From the NCBI RefSeq assembly GCF_000701345.1, contig NZ_JNIJ01000008.1:124001-188000 (forward strand): a DNA stretch of 64,000 nt. Reading direction: 5' to 3'. Positions 43,480 through 52,569 of this stretch are shown here, piece by piece. The notes under the pieces are model-generated. The model had not been told where the DNA came from, did no database searches, and saw only the letters and a program-made list of their open reading frames with translations. A program made the translations under genes and the position numbers. The stretch's first letter is position 1; the number at the start of each line of letters is the position of its first letter. This DNA comes from Bradyrhizobium sp. URHD0069 (GTDB taxonomy: Bacteria > Pseudomonadota > Alphaproteobacteria > Rhizobiales > Xanthobacteraceae).

Positions 43480-45951
43480 TCACGCCGCCTTCGATGCGCG
43501 CCGACCAAATCTGGACAGCAGCTGTTCGATCTCGTTGGCGGGCCGGGCCGCACTGAACAGGTAGCCTTGCGCTTCGTTGCAGCCTTCGGCGCGCAGCCAG
43601 TCGAGCTGGTCGATCGTCTCCACGCCTTCGGCCGTCGTGGTGATGCTGAGACTGCGACCAAGGCCGGAAATCGCCCTCACGATCGCAACGCAATCGCTCC
43701 GCCGCGTAAGATCGTTCACAAACGAGCGATCGATCTTGATCTTGTCGAACGGAAAGCTTCTGAGATAGCTGAGGCTGGAATATCCGGTGCCGAAATCGTC
43801 CATCGAAATGCTGACGCCGAGTTCGCGCAACTGATGCAGGATTGCCAGATTGGCCTCGGTTTCGGCCAAGAAAAGCGATTCGGTAATTTCAAGCTCGAGC
43901 CGCGTTGGCGACAACCTGGATTGCGCCAATGCCGAGATCACCACCTGAACCAGGTTGCGGCTGCGAAACTGTACCGGCGACAGGTTGACGGCGACCCTGA
44001 TCTCGGCGGGCCATTTTGCCGCCTCGGTGCAGGCTTCCCGCAACACCCACTCGCCCAGCGCGACGATCAGTCCGATGTCTTCGGCAACCGGGACGAAGTC
44101 CGCAGGTGAGATCATGCCCTTTTCGGGATGCCGCCAGCGCAGCAGCGATTCAAAGCCGCTGATTCGGTCGGCGGCGATATTCACCAGCGGCTGATAATGA
44201 AGTTCAAATTCGCCGTTCGCGAAGGCGCGACGCAGGTCAATCTCCATGTCGCGGCGTTTTTGCGCCTGCCGGTCCATTTCCCTCTCGAAGAACCGATGAA
44301 CGCCGCCGCCGTCAGATTTGGCCCGGTACAGCGCCATGTCGGCATTGCGCATCAGCTCCTCGCTGCTCGCGCCGTCGCCAGGCGAAAGTGCAATGCCGAT
44401 ACTGGCGCCAACCACAACCTCGATGCCGTCGATGTCATAACAGGCGCTCAATATCTTGATCACGCGGGCGGCATAATCGCTCGCCTCCTTCGGCGAGACA
44501 TCGGAGGCGAGGATAATCGCAAACTCGTCGCCGCCGAGCCGCGCAACGAGATTGTTGCCTCTGACTTCCGATCTCAACCGCTCGGCCACCAATTTCAACA
44601 AGCGATCGCCCATGGGGTGACCGAATGAATCATTGACCTTCTTGAACAGGTCGAGATCGACGCACAGCACCGCCACGCGCTTGTTTCCGGGTTCGCTCTG
44701 CTCCAGCGCCTGCTTGAGGCGTTCCTGATAAAGTTCGCGGTTCGGCAGATTGGTCAGGCCATCATGGTGGGCCATATGGGCGATCCGGGCCTCCGCCTTG
44801 CGCCGTTCGGTGATATCGACAACCGCCACGAGAAAACCGTCGCGACCCTCGAACGTGACGCGGCGTCCAAACGTCAGCACCTCGATCTCGCCGCCATCGG
44901 CCTTGAGATGGCGCCAGTTGCGGGTGGAATGATAGGTATCGCCGATCTGCTGCAGCGCCTCGGTATGGGTGACCCATTCATCCTGCGGCCAGATCTCCTG
45001 AAGTTTCATGCGCAAAAACGTCGCGCGGCTGTAGCCATAATGCTGTACCGCCGCGTCATTGACGTTCAGGAACCCCGTCGTCTGCGCATCGAACACCCAC
45101 ATCGGCATCGGATTGTTGTCGAACAGCAGGCGAAACGAGGCTTCACGTCTCCTGAGAGCTGTAACATCGGAGACCGTCAACGAAAGAATGTCTCCGAATG
45201 CCGTCGCGCCCAGCTTCAAGTTGCGATGATCGCTGTCGATCTCGAACTGATCGCGGCTGCCGCTCTTGATGACAGCGAATAGTCGTCCGATCACCTCCGG
45301 CGAGCACAGTAGATTTCCTCCCGTGCTGAGCCGGCGCCACAGCAATTCGGTTGACGGCAATTTAAGGAGCCGTGATGCGCCTTCGTTATGGTGGACGATC
45401 TGGAAATCGAACGGCTCGCCGCGGGAATCGCGAATCGTCGCAAGCGACAACACGCCTTCGTCGGTGGTGGAAAAAATCGCCTCGAGTAAATTGTACTGCA
45501 GTCCCCGCTCGTTGACGTAGGTTCCAATCAGCGTACCGCCCCAACGTGAGAGCGTCGGGAGCGCGAGGATGTCGTAGGTCTGGACCACACCATCGCGCAC
45601 GCAGTGTGCGGCGGCGAGATAGGGACGGCAGTTCCGAAGCGCGCTGGTCGCGGCTTCGCAGAGTGCGGTTGCGCAATCGGGTGGCAGCGCGGTGATGGGA
45701 ATGTCCCAACGGTCGTCGCCCAGCCATTTCTGTACGTAACGGCCGCTGCGCGACACTTCAAGCTGTTCATTGTTGCTCTTCAGCAGAACGATATGATCCG
45801 CCAACCGGCCGAGGCTGCCCAGCATCACCTCTTCATAGCGCGGAAGCCTTGCGCCCGGCTGCAGCGCGGCGTGCCACTTGCGCTGCAGAACCGGGACGTC
45901 ATCGAACATTTCGGTATTGAGTTTCCCGGTGGAGTTTTTGGCGGCAATCAT
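43480..45951 (-). CDS. PAS-GGDEF-EAL c-di-GMP signalling protein
   Basis: 823 residues. An N-terminal region of about 140 residues is followed by two PAS-like domains (about 145-270; 270-390, ending TERRKAEARI), a GGDEF domain with intact LARLGGDEFAIIL, and an EAL domain with FESLLRWRHP, NLSPVQFRS, LEITES, DDFGTGYSSL, KIDRSFV and AEGVET. EAL reads ESL, a common functional variant. Both synthesis and breakdown of c-di-GMP look possible; which dominates cannot be told. No membrane segment is obvious, so it is probably cytosolic. Confidence 0.92.
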   Translation of the reverse strand: MIAAKNSTGKLNTEMFDDVPVLQRKWHAALQPGARLPRYEEVMLGSLGRLADHIVLLKSNNEQLEVSRSGRYVQKWLGDDRWDIPITALPPDCATALCEAATSALRNCRPYLAAAHCVRDGVVQTYDILALPTLSRWGGTLIGTYVNERGLQYNLLEAIFSTTDEGVLSLATIRDSRGEPFDFQIVHHNEGASRLLKLPSTELLWRRLSTGGNLLCSPEVIGRLFAVIKSGSRDQFEIDSDHRNLKLGATAFGDILSLTVSDVTALRRREASFRLLFDNNPMPMWVFDAQTTGFLNVNDAAVQHYGYSRATFLRMKLQEIWPQDEWVTHTEALQQIGDTYHSTRNWRHLKADGGEIEVLTFGRRVTFEGRDGFLVAVVDITERRKAEARIAHMAHHDGLTNLPNRELYQERLKQALEQSEPGNKRVAVLCVDLDLFKKVNDSFGHPMGDRLLKLVAERLRSEVRGNNLVARLGGDEFAIILASDVSPKEASDYAARVIKILSACYDIDGIEVVVGASIGIALSPGDGASSEELMRNADMALYRAKSDGGGVHRFFEREMDRQAQKRRDMEIDLRRAFANGEFELHYQPLVNIAADRISGFESLLRWRHPEKGMISPADFVPVAEDIGLIVALGEWVLREACTEAAKWPAEIRVAVNLSPVQFRSRNLVQVVISALAQSRLSPTRLELEITESLFLAETEANLAILHQLRELGVSISMDDFGTGYSSLSYLRSFPFDKIKIDRSFVNDLTRRSDCVAIVRAISGLGRSLSITTTAEGVETIDQLDWLRAEGCNEAQGYLFSAARPANEIEQLLSRFGRRASKAA

Positions 45952-46164
45952 AGCTTTCCCACTATGCGCAAACGCGCTTACACCGCCTCATCCCATGCGG
46001 TTAAACTTAAGGTGATGTAAAAATTGCGGGGACGATTGAGCCGAACCGGCTAGTATCAGCGTTTAAGTCATTCGATGGTTAGTGCGGGTTAGGGACTATG
46101 ACAGTCGTGGAAGCTGGAGCGGCCTCTTGGCCATGTCACGAAGCGCCCACCACGAGAAACTGCC

Positions 46165-47217
46165 CTAACGCGCGACAACCTCGACCTCGCCATCGACGCC
46201 GTTGACGACGTTGAAGGGACGCTCGTACATCTTGCCCTCGTTCTTGGCGATGGCGCGATATTCGCCTTCGGACAGTACGACGCGGGGGAACGCGCCGATC
46301 GATTCCTTGATGACGTCGCCACCCGGCGTAATTACCGACCACGCAGTGTTCGCCAGGGCTTCGCCGCCCCTGTCGCTGACCAGCTTGAGCGTGATGACGG
46401 CGGCGCGATGGGTAATGACGACGTCGGTCAGCTTGCCGGCCTGAACGCGGATATCCGAACGCACGACGGAATTGGCGTCGCCGTAGTTTGAAATGATGTA
46501 GTAGGTGCCGTCCGGCAGCAGCGCGACGTCGCCGGCGGCAACGTTCGGCACCAACGAGGCGCGGTCGCCACCTTCAAACTGACTGCCCTTGTAGATCGCG
46601 AACGAAATCTGGTTTGGGGGAATCCGGCTGGTGCCGACGCGGCCCTCGATGCGCAGGCCGCCCGCCGGAAGCAGGAAGGATTCGCGGTCGGTCTCGGATT
46701 TCAGGGTCACCGCCCGCACCGCGCTGACCAGTCCAAGGGCCACATGGACGACATAGCTGCCCGGCGGCAGCACGATGTTCGGCGTTGCGCCGCGGTCCTC
46801 GCGGATCAATTTGAATGTACCGGTCTCGTCCGGCCGGTCCGAAAAAACCCGCCACACCAGTCCGCCGGTAATGACCGGCAGGTCTTTGCCAAAGCGCGCC
46901 GTCAGCGACAGCACCGCCTGGCCGGGGCCTGGGGCCCCGGGAGGCGGGGCAACCGGCGGCACGGTAGCGGTGGAAGGTTGCGCCACCGGCGCGGGCAGAC
47001 TGGGTACCGAGCCAGGACCGGAGGGCGGAGCCAGATTCATCGCCGGCGCCGAAGGTTCCGGAACCGCTGCAGGAGGCACCGGCGGCGGACGGTCCGAGAA
47101 CATCTGAGCCGAGACGGAAGCCGGAATCACCGAGACCAGCATTACCGCGAGCGTAAGCGCCGACGGCAGGCGCCCGCCCTGCCCGGATCGACCGATGCCG
47201 TTAGCCCGTGATGTCAT
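46165..47217 (-). CDS. Secreted Pro-rich protein with repeated beta-sandwich units
   Basis: 350 residues. A signal peptide (ALTLAVMLVSVIPASVSAQ) is followed by an 80-residue Pro/Ala linker (PPPVPPAAVPEPSAPAMN). Three or four similar beta units follow, of the carboxypeptidase-regulatory/PEGA type (WRVFSDRPDETGTF..LPPGSYVVHVALG; ISFAIYKGS..LLPDGTYYIISNYGD; WSVITPGGD..LSEGEYRAIAKNEG). Each ends in a 'PxGxY' turn. Such units mediate protein or wall contact. The function is unknown. Confidence 0.7.
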   Translation of the reverse strand: MTSRANGIGRSGQGGRLPSALTLAVMLVSVIPASVSAQMFSDRPPPVPPAAVPEPSAPAMNLAPPSGPGSVPSLPAPVAQPSTATVPPVAPPPGAPGPGQAVLSLTARFGKDLPVITGGLVWRVFSDRPDETGTFKLIREDRGATPNIVLPPGSYVVHVALGLVSAVRAVTLKSETDRESFLLPAGGLRIEGRVGTSRIPPNQISFAIYKGSQFEGGDRASLVPNVAAGDVALLPDGTYYIISNYGDANSVVRSDIRVQAGKLTDVVITHRAAVITLKLVSDRGGEALANTAWSVITPGGDVIKESIGAFPRVVLSEGEYRAIAKNEGKMYERPFNVVNGVDGEVEVVAR

Positions 47218-47436
47218 GGCGCATGCTTTTCACTGAAAACGCGGCAAATTCAAGCCTGCGGGCCTGCCACAGGTAACCCCGGAACCGGCAACAAACCGGG
47301 ATGTTTATTCTCAAGGTCGCGCTCCAGTCACAATCCCTGCCTAGCCCCATCCTAGCCGCGGCATAAACCATGCCTGTGGTACATTCTGGCGGGGCCAAGC
47401 GGTAGCGCATAGTCTTGCGCTATCAGGAGATATCAG

Positions 47437-48471
47437 GTGCTGGACAGTTTGATTGGACGCGGCCCTAACGGTTCCAACGGCCGCGATAAAGTGGGGCTCG
47501 GCAGCATCCGGCGGCCGGTGATCGGGCTGGCGTTGGGCGGCGGCGCGGCGCGCGGATTTGCGCATATCGGCATCGTCCGGACGTTGATCGCCCACGGCAT
47601 CTTTCCCAATGTGGTAGTCGGCACCTCGATCGGTGCGGTGGTCGGCGGCGCCTATGCGTCTGGCCATCTCGATACGCTCGAGGAATGGGCGCGCAGCCTG
47701 CAGCGGAGAAATATTCTCGGCTACCTCGATATCCGCCTCAACGGCTCAGGCCTGATCGGTGGCGACAAGCTCGCTGCGCAGTTAGAAAATGCAATTGGCG
47801 ACGTTCTGATCGACGACTTGCCGCTGAAATTTGCGACCGTTGCCACCGAAATCCGCACCGGCCATGAGATCTGGCTGACGCATGGCCGCGTGGTCGATGC
47901 GATGCGCGCCTCCTATGCGCTGCCCGGGATATTTTCGCCGGTGCTGGTGGGCGATCGCTGGCTGGTCGACGGCGCGCTGGTCAATCCGGTGCCGGTGTCG
48001 GCGGCACGCGCACTCGGGGCGGAAATCGTGATCGCCGCCAACGTCTCAAGCGACGTGTTTACCCACAGTATGACGATTTACTCCCACGGCGCGCCGGCCG
48101 AACCGCCGGAGGCCGTGAGCGATCAAGCGCCGCCGAAACGGGGCCTCGGTAAGTTCTTTTCCGCCGAGCGCACCATGAAGCGCGAGTTTTTCGGCAGCGC
48201 GGCACGGCCGGGCATTTCCAGCGTCATGGTCGATGCCTTCAACATCATGCAAGACCGCATCACCCGCGCCCGACTGGCCGGTGATCCACCTGACCTATTG
48301 ATCTCGCCCCGTGTCGGTCAAATCGGCTGGTTCGATTTCCACCGCGCCGACGATCTGATCGCGCATGGCGCGCGCGTCGCCGAGCGCGCCATCGACTCCA
48401 TCCAGGAAGCGGTCCATGTCCTCGCGCCCGTGTCAGGCGAACCGGACGCAGCGGTCGACAAGATGCCCTGA
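47437..48471 (+). CDS. Patatin-like phospholipase (RssA/NTE-type)
   Basis: 344 residues from a GTG with AGGAGA. A Ser-Asp dyad lipase: GGGAARGFAHIGIVR (oxyanion hole), VVGTSIGAVVGGAYASG with Ser64, and VDGALVNPVPVSAARALG with Asp178. These enzymes release fatty acids from phospholipids and sit in or near the cytoplasm. A conserved extension of about 100 residues follows. It converges with the CBS-domain gene. The natural substrate and role are unproven. Confidence 0.9.
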   Translation: MLDSLIGRGPNGSNGRDKVGLGSIRRPVIGLALGGGAARGFAHIGIVRTLIAHGIFPNVVVGTSIGAVVGGAYASGHLDTLEEWARSLQRRNILGYLDIRLNGSGLIGGDKLAAQLENAIGDVLIDDLPLKFATVATEIRTGHEIWLTHGRVVDAMRASYALPGIFSPVLVGDRWLVDGALVNPVPVSAARALGAEIVIAANVSSDVFTHSMTIYSHGAPAEPPEAVSDQAPPKRGLGKFFSAERTMKREFFGSAARPGISSVMVDAFNIMQDRITRARLAGDPPDLLISPRVGQIGWFDFHRADDLIAHGARVAERAIDSIQEAVHVLAPVSGEPDAAVDKMP

Positions 48472-48530
48472 TCGGCGGGGGGAAAACCCCTGCTCTGCCG
48501 GTACTTGGCTTGTTTTGTTCGCGTGCAAGG

Positions 48531-48959
48531 TCAGGCCGTCTTGATATATTCCCGCAGCGCTTCCTGTTCCATCTCGTATTCCATGACGCGCCACTTGACG
48601 ATGTCCCCGATCGAAATAAGGCCGACAACCCTGCCGTCCTCGACCACCGGCAGATGCCTGAATTTTCCTGATGTCATCGTTTCCATGATCGCGCCGACGG
48701 TGTCGGACTGCTTGCAGCTGACAACCTTGCGCGTCATCGCCGCGCTGACGGGTTCGTCCAGCACGGCCGCACCGCGTTCTCCGAGCACGCGCACAATGTC
48801 GCGCTCCGACAGGATGCCTTCGATTTCACCCTCGCTCATCACCAGTACGGCTCCGATCTTACGCTCGCACAGAATCTGGATCGCAGCCGAGAGCTTTACA
48901 GCCGGCTCGACGCTCTGAATCTGATGGCCTTTGGAATCAAGAATTGCACGTACCGTCAT
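48531..48959 (-). CDS. CBS-domain protein
   Basis: 142 residues forming two CBS motifs (Bateman module): MTVRAILDSKGHQIQSVEPAVKLSAAI with GAVLVMSEGEIEGILSERDIVRVLGE, and AAMTRKVVSCKQSDTV with GKFRHLPVVEDGRVVGLISIGDIVKWRV. Such modules bind AMP/ATP-type nucleotides and act as energy sensors. GGGAGA precedes the start at 48959. A stand-alone protein with no fused effector. Confidence 0.9.
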   Translation of the reverse strand: MTVRAILDSKGHQIQSVEPAVKLSAAIQILCERKIGAVLVMSEGEIEGILSERDIVRVLGERGAAVLDEPVSAAMTRKVVSCKQSDTVGAIMETMTSGKFRHLPVVEDGRVVGLISIGDIVKWRVMEYEMEQEALREYIKTA

Positions 48960-49156
48960 TGTCGTCTCCCTGAAGCCGATCGCGCTTCTTGAACGAACGC
49001 GATCTTTATTTCCTTGAGTCTTCAATCAACAGTTCGGCGCCGATTTCGTTGCAGGCGCATTCGGCAAGCGTGGATATCGCGCACGCTCATAGGCTGGTAC
49101 CTTGCCTCACCGTGCGGCCGATGATGGATGAAATCGCCTTGCGCCGCAAGCGGCGA

Positions 49157-50026
49157 TCAACCGCGATTCGATACGTCGGGCGATGACGCATCCGCAGCAT
49201 TGCCGACGGCGCGCGGGACCGGATCGAACAGCGAAAACAACACCAGGCCGGCGAAAAATCCGCCGATATGCGCCTGCCAGGCGACGCTGGCGCCGTCTGC
49301 GCCGATCGCGATCGATCCGATGCCGAAGATAATGTTGACGCCGAACCAGACCGCAAGAAAACCCAGCACGCGCGGATCGCGCAACGCACGCATCAGCGAC
49401 AGCGCCGGCACTCGCGCGGCGGCATCGGCATCGCCGCGGCTGAACGACAAAAAGCTGCCCTTTACGAAGGCGAACCGGATCGCAGCCGCCATCGTGCCTG
49501 ACACCGAGGCGGAAGCGCCGATCATCGGCGCCACCGCGTGCTCATGAGTGACAAGATGCGCCAGCGCGCCAGCTGCGGCCGTCACCGCCATGAACACGAA
49601 AAATCTGGTCGCGCCGAACCGGCGCGCCAGGGCGCTGCCGAACGGCAACAGCCACAGCACGTTGAAACCGATATGGCTGAGATTAGCGTGCAGCAGCGAA
49701 TAGCTCACAAAGGTCCACACCTTGGCGCCGGCACCGCCGGGGAAATTGATCGCCAGTAGCGTTGAATCGTAGCGCTTTGGAATGAATCCGAACGCGTCAA
49801 TCGTCCAGTTTTCCAGTTCCGGCGGCAGCAGCACGTGCAGGTGAATGACCGCAAGCAGCAAGACATAGGCGGTCAAGGCGCCGGGCAGCGTCAGGATCGG
49901 TTCGCGCGCTACGTCCTGCGGGCTAACCTGCGGCAATTCTGGCGGGGATTCCAAGGGCTCAAGACCTAAAGCGAGCGGCTCACGCGGGTGATCGGCCCAA
50001 ATAGGCGGCTTGGCCGTGCTGTGCAA
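49157..50026 (-). CDS. Rhomboid-family intramembrane serine protease
   Basis: 289 residues with six to seven membrane segments. Catalytic Ser is in PMIGASASVSGTMAA (family GxSx) and His in WQAHIGGFFAGLVLF; the first helix has the family HANLSHIGFNVLWLLPFG loop. It would cleave membrane proteins inside the bilayer. The 45-residue N-terminal Pro-rich segment is extra. The start is a TTG, so the true N-terminus is uncertain. It is separated from the DegP-type gene by a good terminator. Confidence 0.88.
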   Translation of the reverse strand: MHSTAKPPIWADHPREPLALGLEPLESPPELPQVSPQDVAREPILTLPGALTAYVLLLAVIHLHVLLPPELENWTIDAFGFIPKRYDSTLLAINFPGGAGAKVWTFVSYSLLHANLSHIGFNVLWLLPFGSALARRFGATRFFVFMAVTAAAGALAHLVTHEHAVAPMIGASASVSGTMAAAIRFAFVKGSFLSFSRGDADAAARVPALSLMRALRDPRVLGFLAVWFGVNIIFGIGSIAIGADGASVAWQAHIGGFFAGLVLFSLFDPVPRAVGNAADASSPDVSNRG

Positions 50027-50050
50027 GACGAGATCGCGGCAGGCTGCAGA

Positions 50051-50077
50051 AAAAGGCAGACTTCCGACCTGCCTTTT
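50051..50077 (-). terminator. Rho-independent terminator downstream of the DegP-type gene
   Basis: A 9-bp perfect stem AAAAGGCAG/CTGCCTTTT with a 9-base loop. The minus-strand 3' side reads CTGCCTTTTTCTGC, giving a T-rich tail. It lies between the protease stop (50114) and the rhomboid start (50026). Confidence 0.8.
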
Positions 50078-50113
50078 CCTGTCTCAGCTGACCTGCTTCA
50101 CCAGCGAGGCAGA

Positions 50114-51658
50114 TCATCCTTTCGCCAGCGGCACCGCGACGAACCGCGTCGCATCGGCTGTCTTCACTTGTATCAGGACACTGTGCTTGCCATTGCTATT
50201 GGCCTCCCTCAGCGCCGACCGTACGTCACCAGCGTTTGCGACCGCTTTGCCGCCGACGTTGAGGATAATGTCTCCGGTCTGCAAGCCGTGCTCCGCAGCA
50301 GGTCCTTCCGGATCGACTGAAGTCACTACGACGCCCTTTTGGCCTGCACCTTCGACGTCGCCCGCAGGCGCAAGACCGAGTCCCAGATGGGGAGCGCCTG
50401 CCGCGGCTTTCGGCTGCGCATCGCCCGCGTTTGCTTGATGCTCATTCGGCATTTCGGCCAGGGTCAGCGTCGTCGACTTGGCTTCGCCCTTGTGCAGCAC
50501 ATCGAGTTTCACCGAAGTTCCCGGCGCCATCATGCTGATGGTACGGGCCAGATCGCGCGAGTCCTTCACAGCCGCACCGTTGACGGCGGTAATGACGTCA
50601 CCCGCCTCGATCCCCGCCTTGGCCGCCGGACTGCCGTCCTGTGGATTATCGACCATTGCACCTCTGGCCTGCTTCATGCCGAGGCTGTCGGCGATGTCAG
50701 CCGTGACCGGCTGCACTTGAACGCCGAGCCAGCCGCGTGTGATGTAGCCCTTGTCCTTGAGTTGAGCGACGACGAGTTTCGCCGTGCTGGCAGGAACGTC
50801 GAAGCCGATTCCGACCGAGCCGCCGGACGGTGAGAAAATCGCGGTGTTCACGCCGATCAGATTGCCGTTCATATCGAAAGCCGGACCGCCGGAATTGCCC
50901 TTGTTGATGGGCGCGTCGATCTGGATGTAGTCGTCATACGGGCCAGCGCCGATATCGCGTCCGCGCGCGGAAATGATTCCAGCGGTGACGGTGCCGCCGA
51001 GACCGAAAGGATTGCCGACAGCGACCACCCAATCACCGATGCGCGGCGGCTGGTCCGCGAACTTCACGTAAGGAAAGTCCTTCTTGCCGTCGACCTTGAT
51101 CAGCGCGAGATCGGTCTTCTGGTCGGTGCCGACAACCTTGGCTGTATAGATCGTGCCATCGTCAGCCGTAACCTGTACGGAGTTGGCATGGTCGACGACG
51201 TGGTTGTTTGTAACTGCGTAGCCATCCGGCGAGATGAAAAAGCCTGAACCTTCGCCGGTGATAACCTGATGGCGATGCGGTACGGTGTTCGGGCTACCGA
51301 AACCGAATTGCCTCCAAAAAAACTGGCCGAACGGTGAACCGGATTGATCAGGATCCGTCCCATCGCTGTCGCGCTGGGAAACCGCTGTGTTAACGCCGTC
51401 GTCGTCGATTTTGACGCGGACCGATATCACCGCTGGCTTGACCTTTGCGACGAGGTCACCGAACCCTGCAGGAGCCTGAGCCGTTTCAGCCGCCTGTGCC
51501 GACGCAGTCCATGCCGGAAGATTTAGCGGCCGGTAACCGCCCGGCCCGACGACGAGCACGGCCATACTAAGACCCGCAACCGAAGCAAGCAGTGCGAGGC
51601 GGCGTGGCCTCAGGATTTTTCGTGGCGCGCGATCTGGCTCGTTTAATTGATCGTTCAT
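50114..51658 (-). CDS. degP: Do/DegP-family periplasmic serine protease
   Basis: 514 residues from the ATG at 51658. One membrane/signal segment (LALLASVAGLSMAVLVVG) is followed by a trypsin-like domain with His in VTNNHVVDHA, Asp in KTDLALIKV and Ser in GNSGGPAFD, then two PDZ domains (GWLGVQVQPVT..AAKAGIEAGDVI; GAPHLGLGLAP..EHGLQTGDIIL). It would degrade or refold misfolded envelope proteins. The catalytic triad is complete. Its exact subgroup (DegP, DegQ or MucD) is not decided. Confidence 0.9.
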   Translation of the reverse strand: MNDQLNEPDRAPRKILRPRRLALLASVAGLSMAVLVVGPGGYRPLNLPAWTASAQAAETAQAPAGFGDLVAKVKPAVISVRVKIDDDGVNTAVSQRDSDGTDPDQSGSPFGQFFWRQFGFGSPNTVPHRHQVITGEGSGFFISPDGYAVTNNHVVDHANSVQVTADDGTIYTAKVVGTDQKTDLALIKVDGKKDFPYVKFADQPPRIGDWVVAVGNPFGLGGTVTAGIISARGRDIGAGPYDDYIQIDAPINKGNSGGPAFDMNGNLIGVNTAIFSPSGGSVGIGFDVPASTAKLVVAQLKDKGYITRGWLGVQVQPVTADIADSLGMKQARGAMVDNPQDGSPAAKAGIEAGDVITAVNGAAVKDSRDLARTISMMAPGTSVKLDVLHKGEAKSTTLTLAEMPNEHQANAGDAQPKAAAGAPHLGLGLAPAGDVEGAGQKGVVVTSVDPEGPAAEHGLQTGDIILNVGGKAVANAGDVRSALREANSNGKHSVLIQVKTADATRFVAVPLAKG

Positions 51659-52172
51659 GACAGCATCTCCGATGATGAGCGAAAGAAATCTCTCGATCAA
51701 ACATAGAGAGCGCACCTTACGGGGCTCTGTTCGTCGGATTAATCTTTCGAAAGAACAAGAACGGCGAAGAGTCGCGGTCGCGCGGCTAACGAAAACTCTT
51801 GGTGAGCCGAAGTATGCCGTCGACTACGGATTCGTTGACAGGCCTCCGTCCGCTGCAAGCACGGCCGGCAAGCGGCCAGACCTAAAGTCGTTGCCGGGCC
51901 GACCAGCCACCAGGTAAAAAGTCCGTGAGTGGGACTTATGAAACGCGATGAAATTGATGATCTGTATAAGGGCACGCGGGTCGATCCACGATATCGGCGC
52001 CTTTAAAGAAAATATTCTCTCGCTTGCGATTTTGATCAACGGGCCGGCTCGACCAACCGCCAGGAAACTTCATTGCTGAGCCCATGCAGGAACTGCAGCG
52101 CCCGCTCCACGATCGGCATGACGTCCGCCGCCGGCGTTGTCGGCTCAAACAAATCGCTTATCTGGAGGGGAA
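51659..52172. other. Intergenic region, no gene seen
   Basis: About 510 bp between the divergent protease and SPW-repeat genes. It probably holds the protease promoter. Minus-strand sequence near 52130-52040 reads DVMPIVERALQFLHGLSNEVSWRL for 36 residues before a stop, with no start; it may be a relic, but I cannot support it. Confidence 0.4.
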
Positions 52173-52547
52173 ATGAGAACTGACAAGAAATGGCGCCGCG
52201 AATGCGCGCTCGATGTCTATACCGGGTCGTTCGGACTTTTCCTTTTTGTGTCACCGTGGCTTCTTGCGTACGCTAACGAAGCGGCACGCATTGACCTTTG
52301 GGCCAGCGGCGCCGCGGTGGTCGCGATTTCGATCGCGGCAATCGTCGCGTTTTCGGATTGGGAGGAATGGCTCAATCTCATGCTTGGGCTCTGGTTGATG
52401 GTATCGCCGTGGGCATTGGGGTTTATGCACAGCACGGCGATGCACGTTAGCATTGGGCTCGGCGCAATGGTTGCGTTCGTCGCAGCCCTTGAATTGTGGT
52501 TGGTAAAGTATGAGCCCCGATATGGTTTGAATCCGCCCCCGCGCTAG
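52173..52547 (+). CDS. SPW-repeat membrane protein
   Basis: 124 residues with four hydrophobic helices. The two diagnostic Ser-Pro-Trp motifs are present in FVSPWLLAY and MVSPWALGF, each followed by a helix, and the pairs of helices are similar, as in the SPW_4 family of stress-related inner-membrane proteins. A strong GGAGGGG precedes the ATG. hpnN follows 20 bp on, so the two are likely cotranscribed. Confidence 0.85.
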   Translation: MRTDKKWRRECALDVYTGSFGLFLFVSPWLLAYANEAARIDLWASGAAVVAISIAAIVAFSDWEEWLNLMLGLWLMVSPWALGFMHSTAMHVSIGLGAMVAFVAALELWLVKYEPRYGLNPPPR

Positions 52548-52569
52548 CAAGTCGAAGGGCGCCGCCTTG

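Noticed and set aside
51893..52066. Two similar short stretches (about 25 bp) near CGACCAGCCACCAGG and CGACCAACCGCCAGG
   Set aside because: Several mismatches and short length; not distinguishable from chance in GC-rich DNA.
52036..52254. A minus-strand frame of 72 codons between the DegP-type and SPW genes
   Set aside because: Overlaps the start of the well-supported SPW gene and has no ribosome binding site; only its last 36 residues look protein-like.
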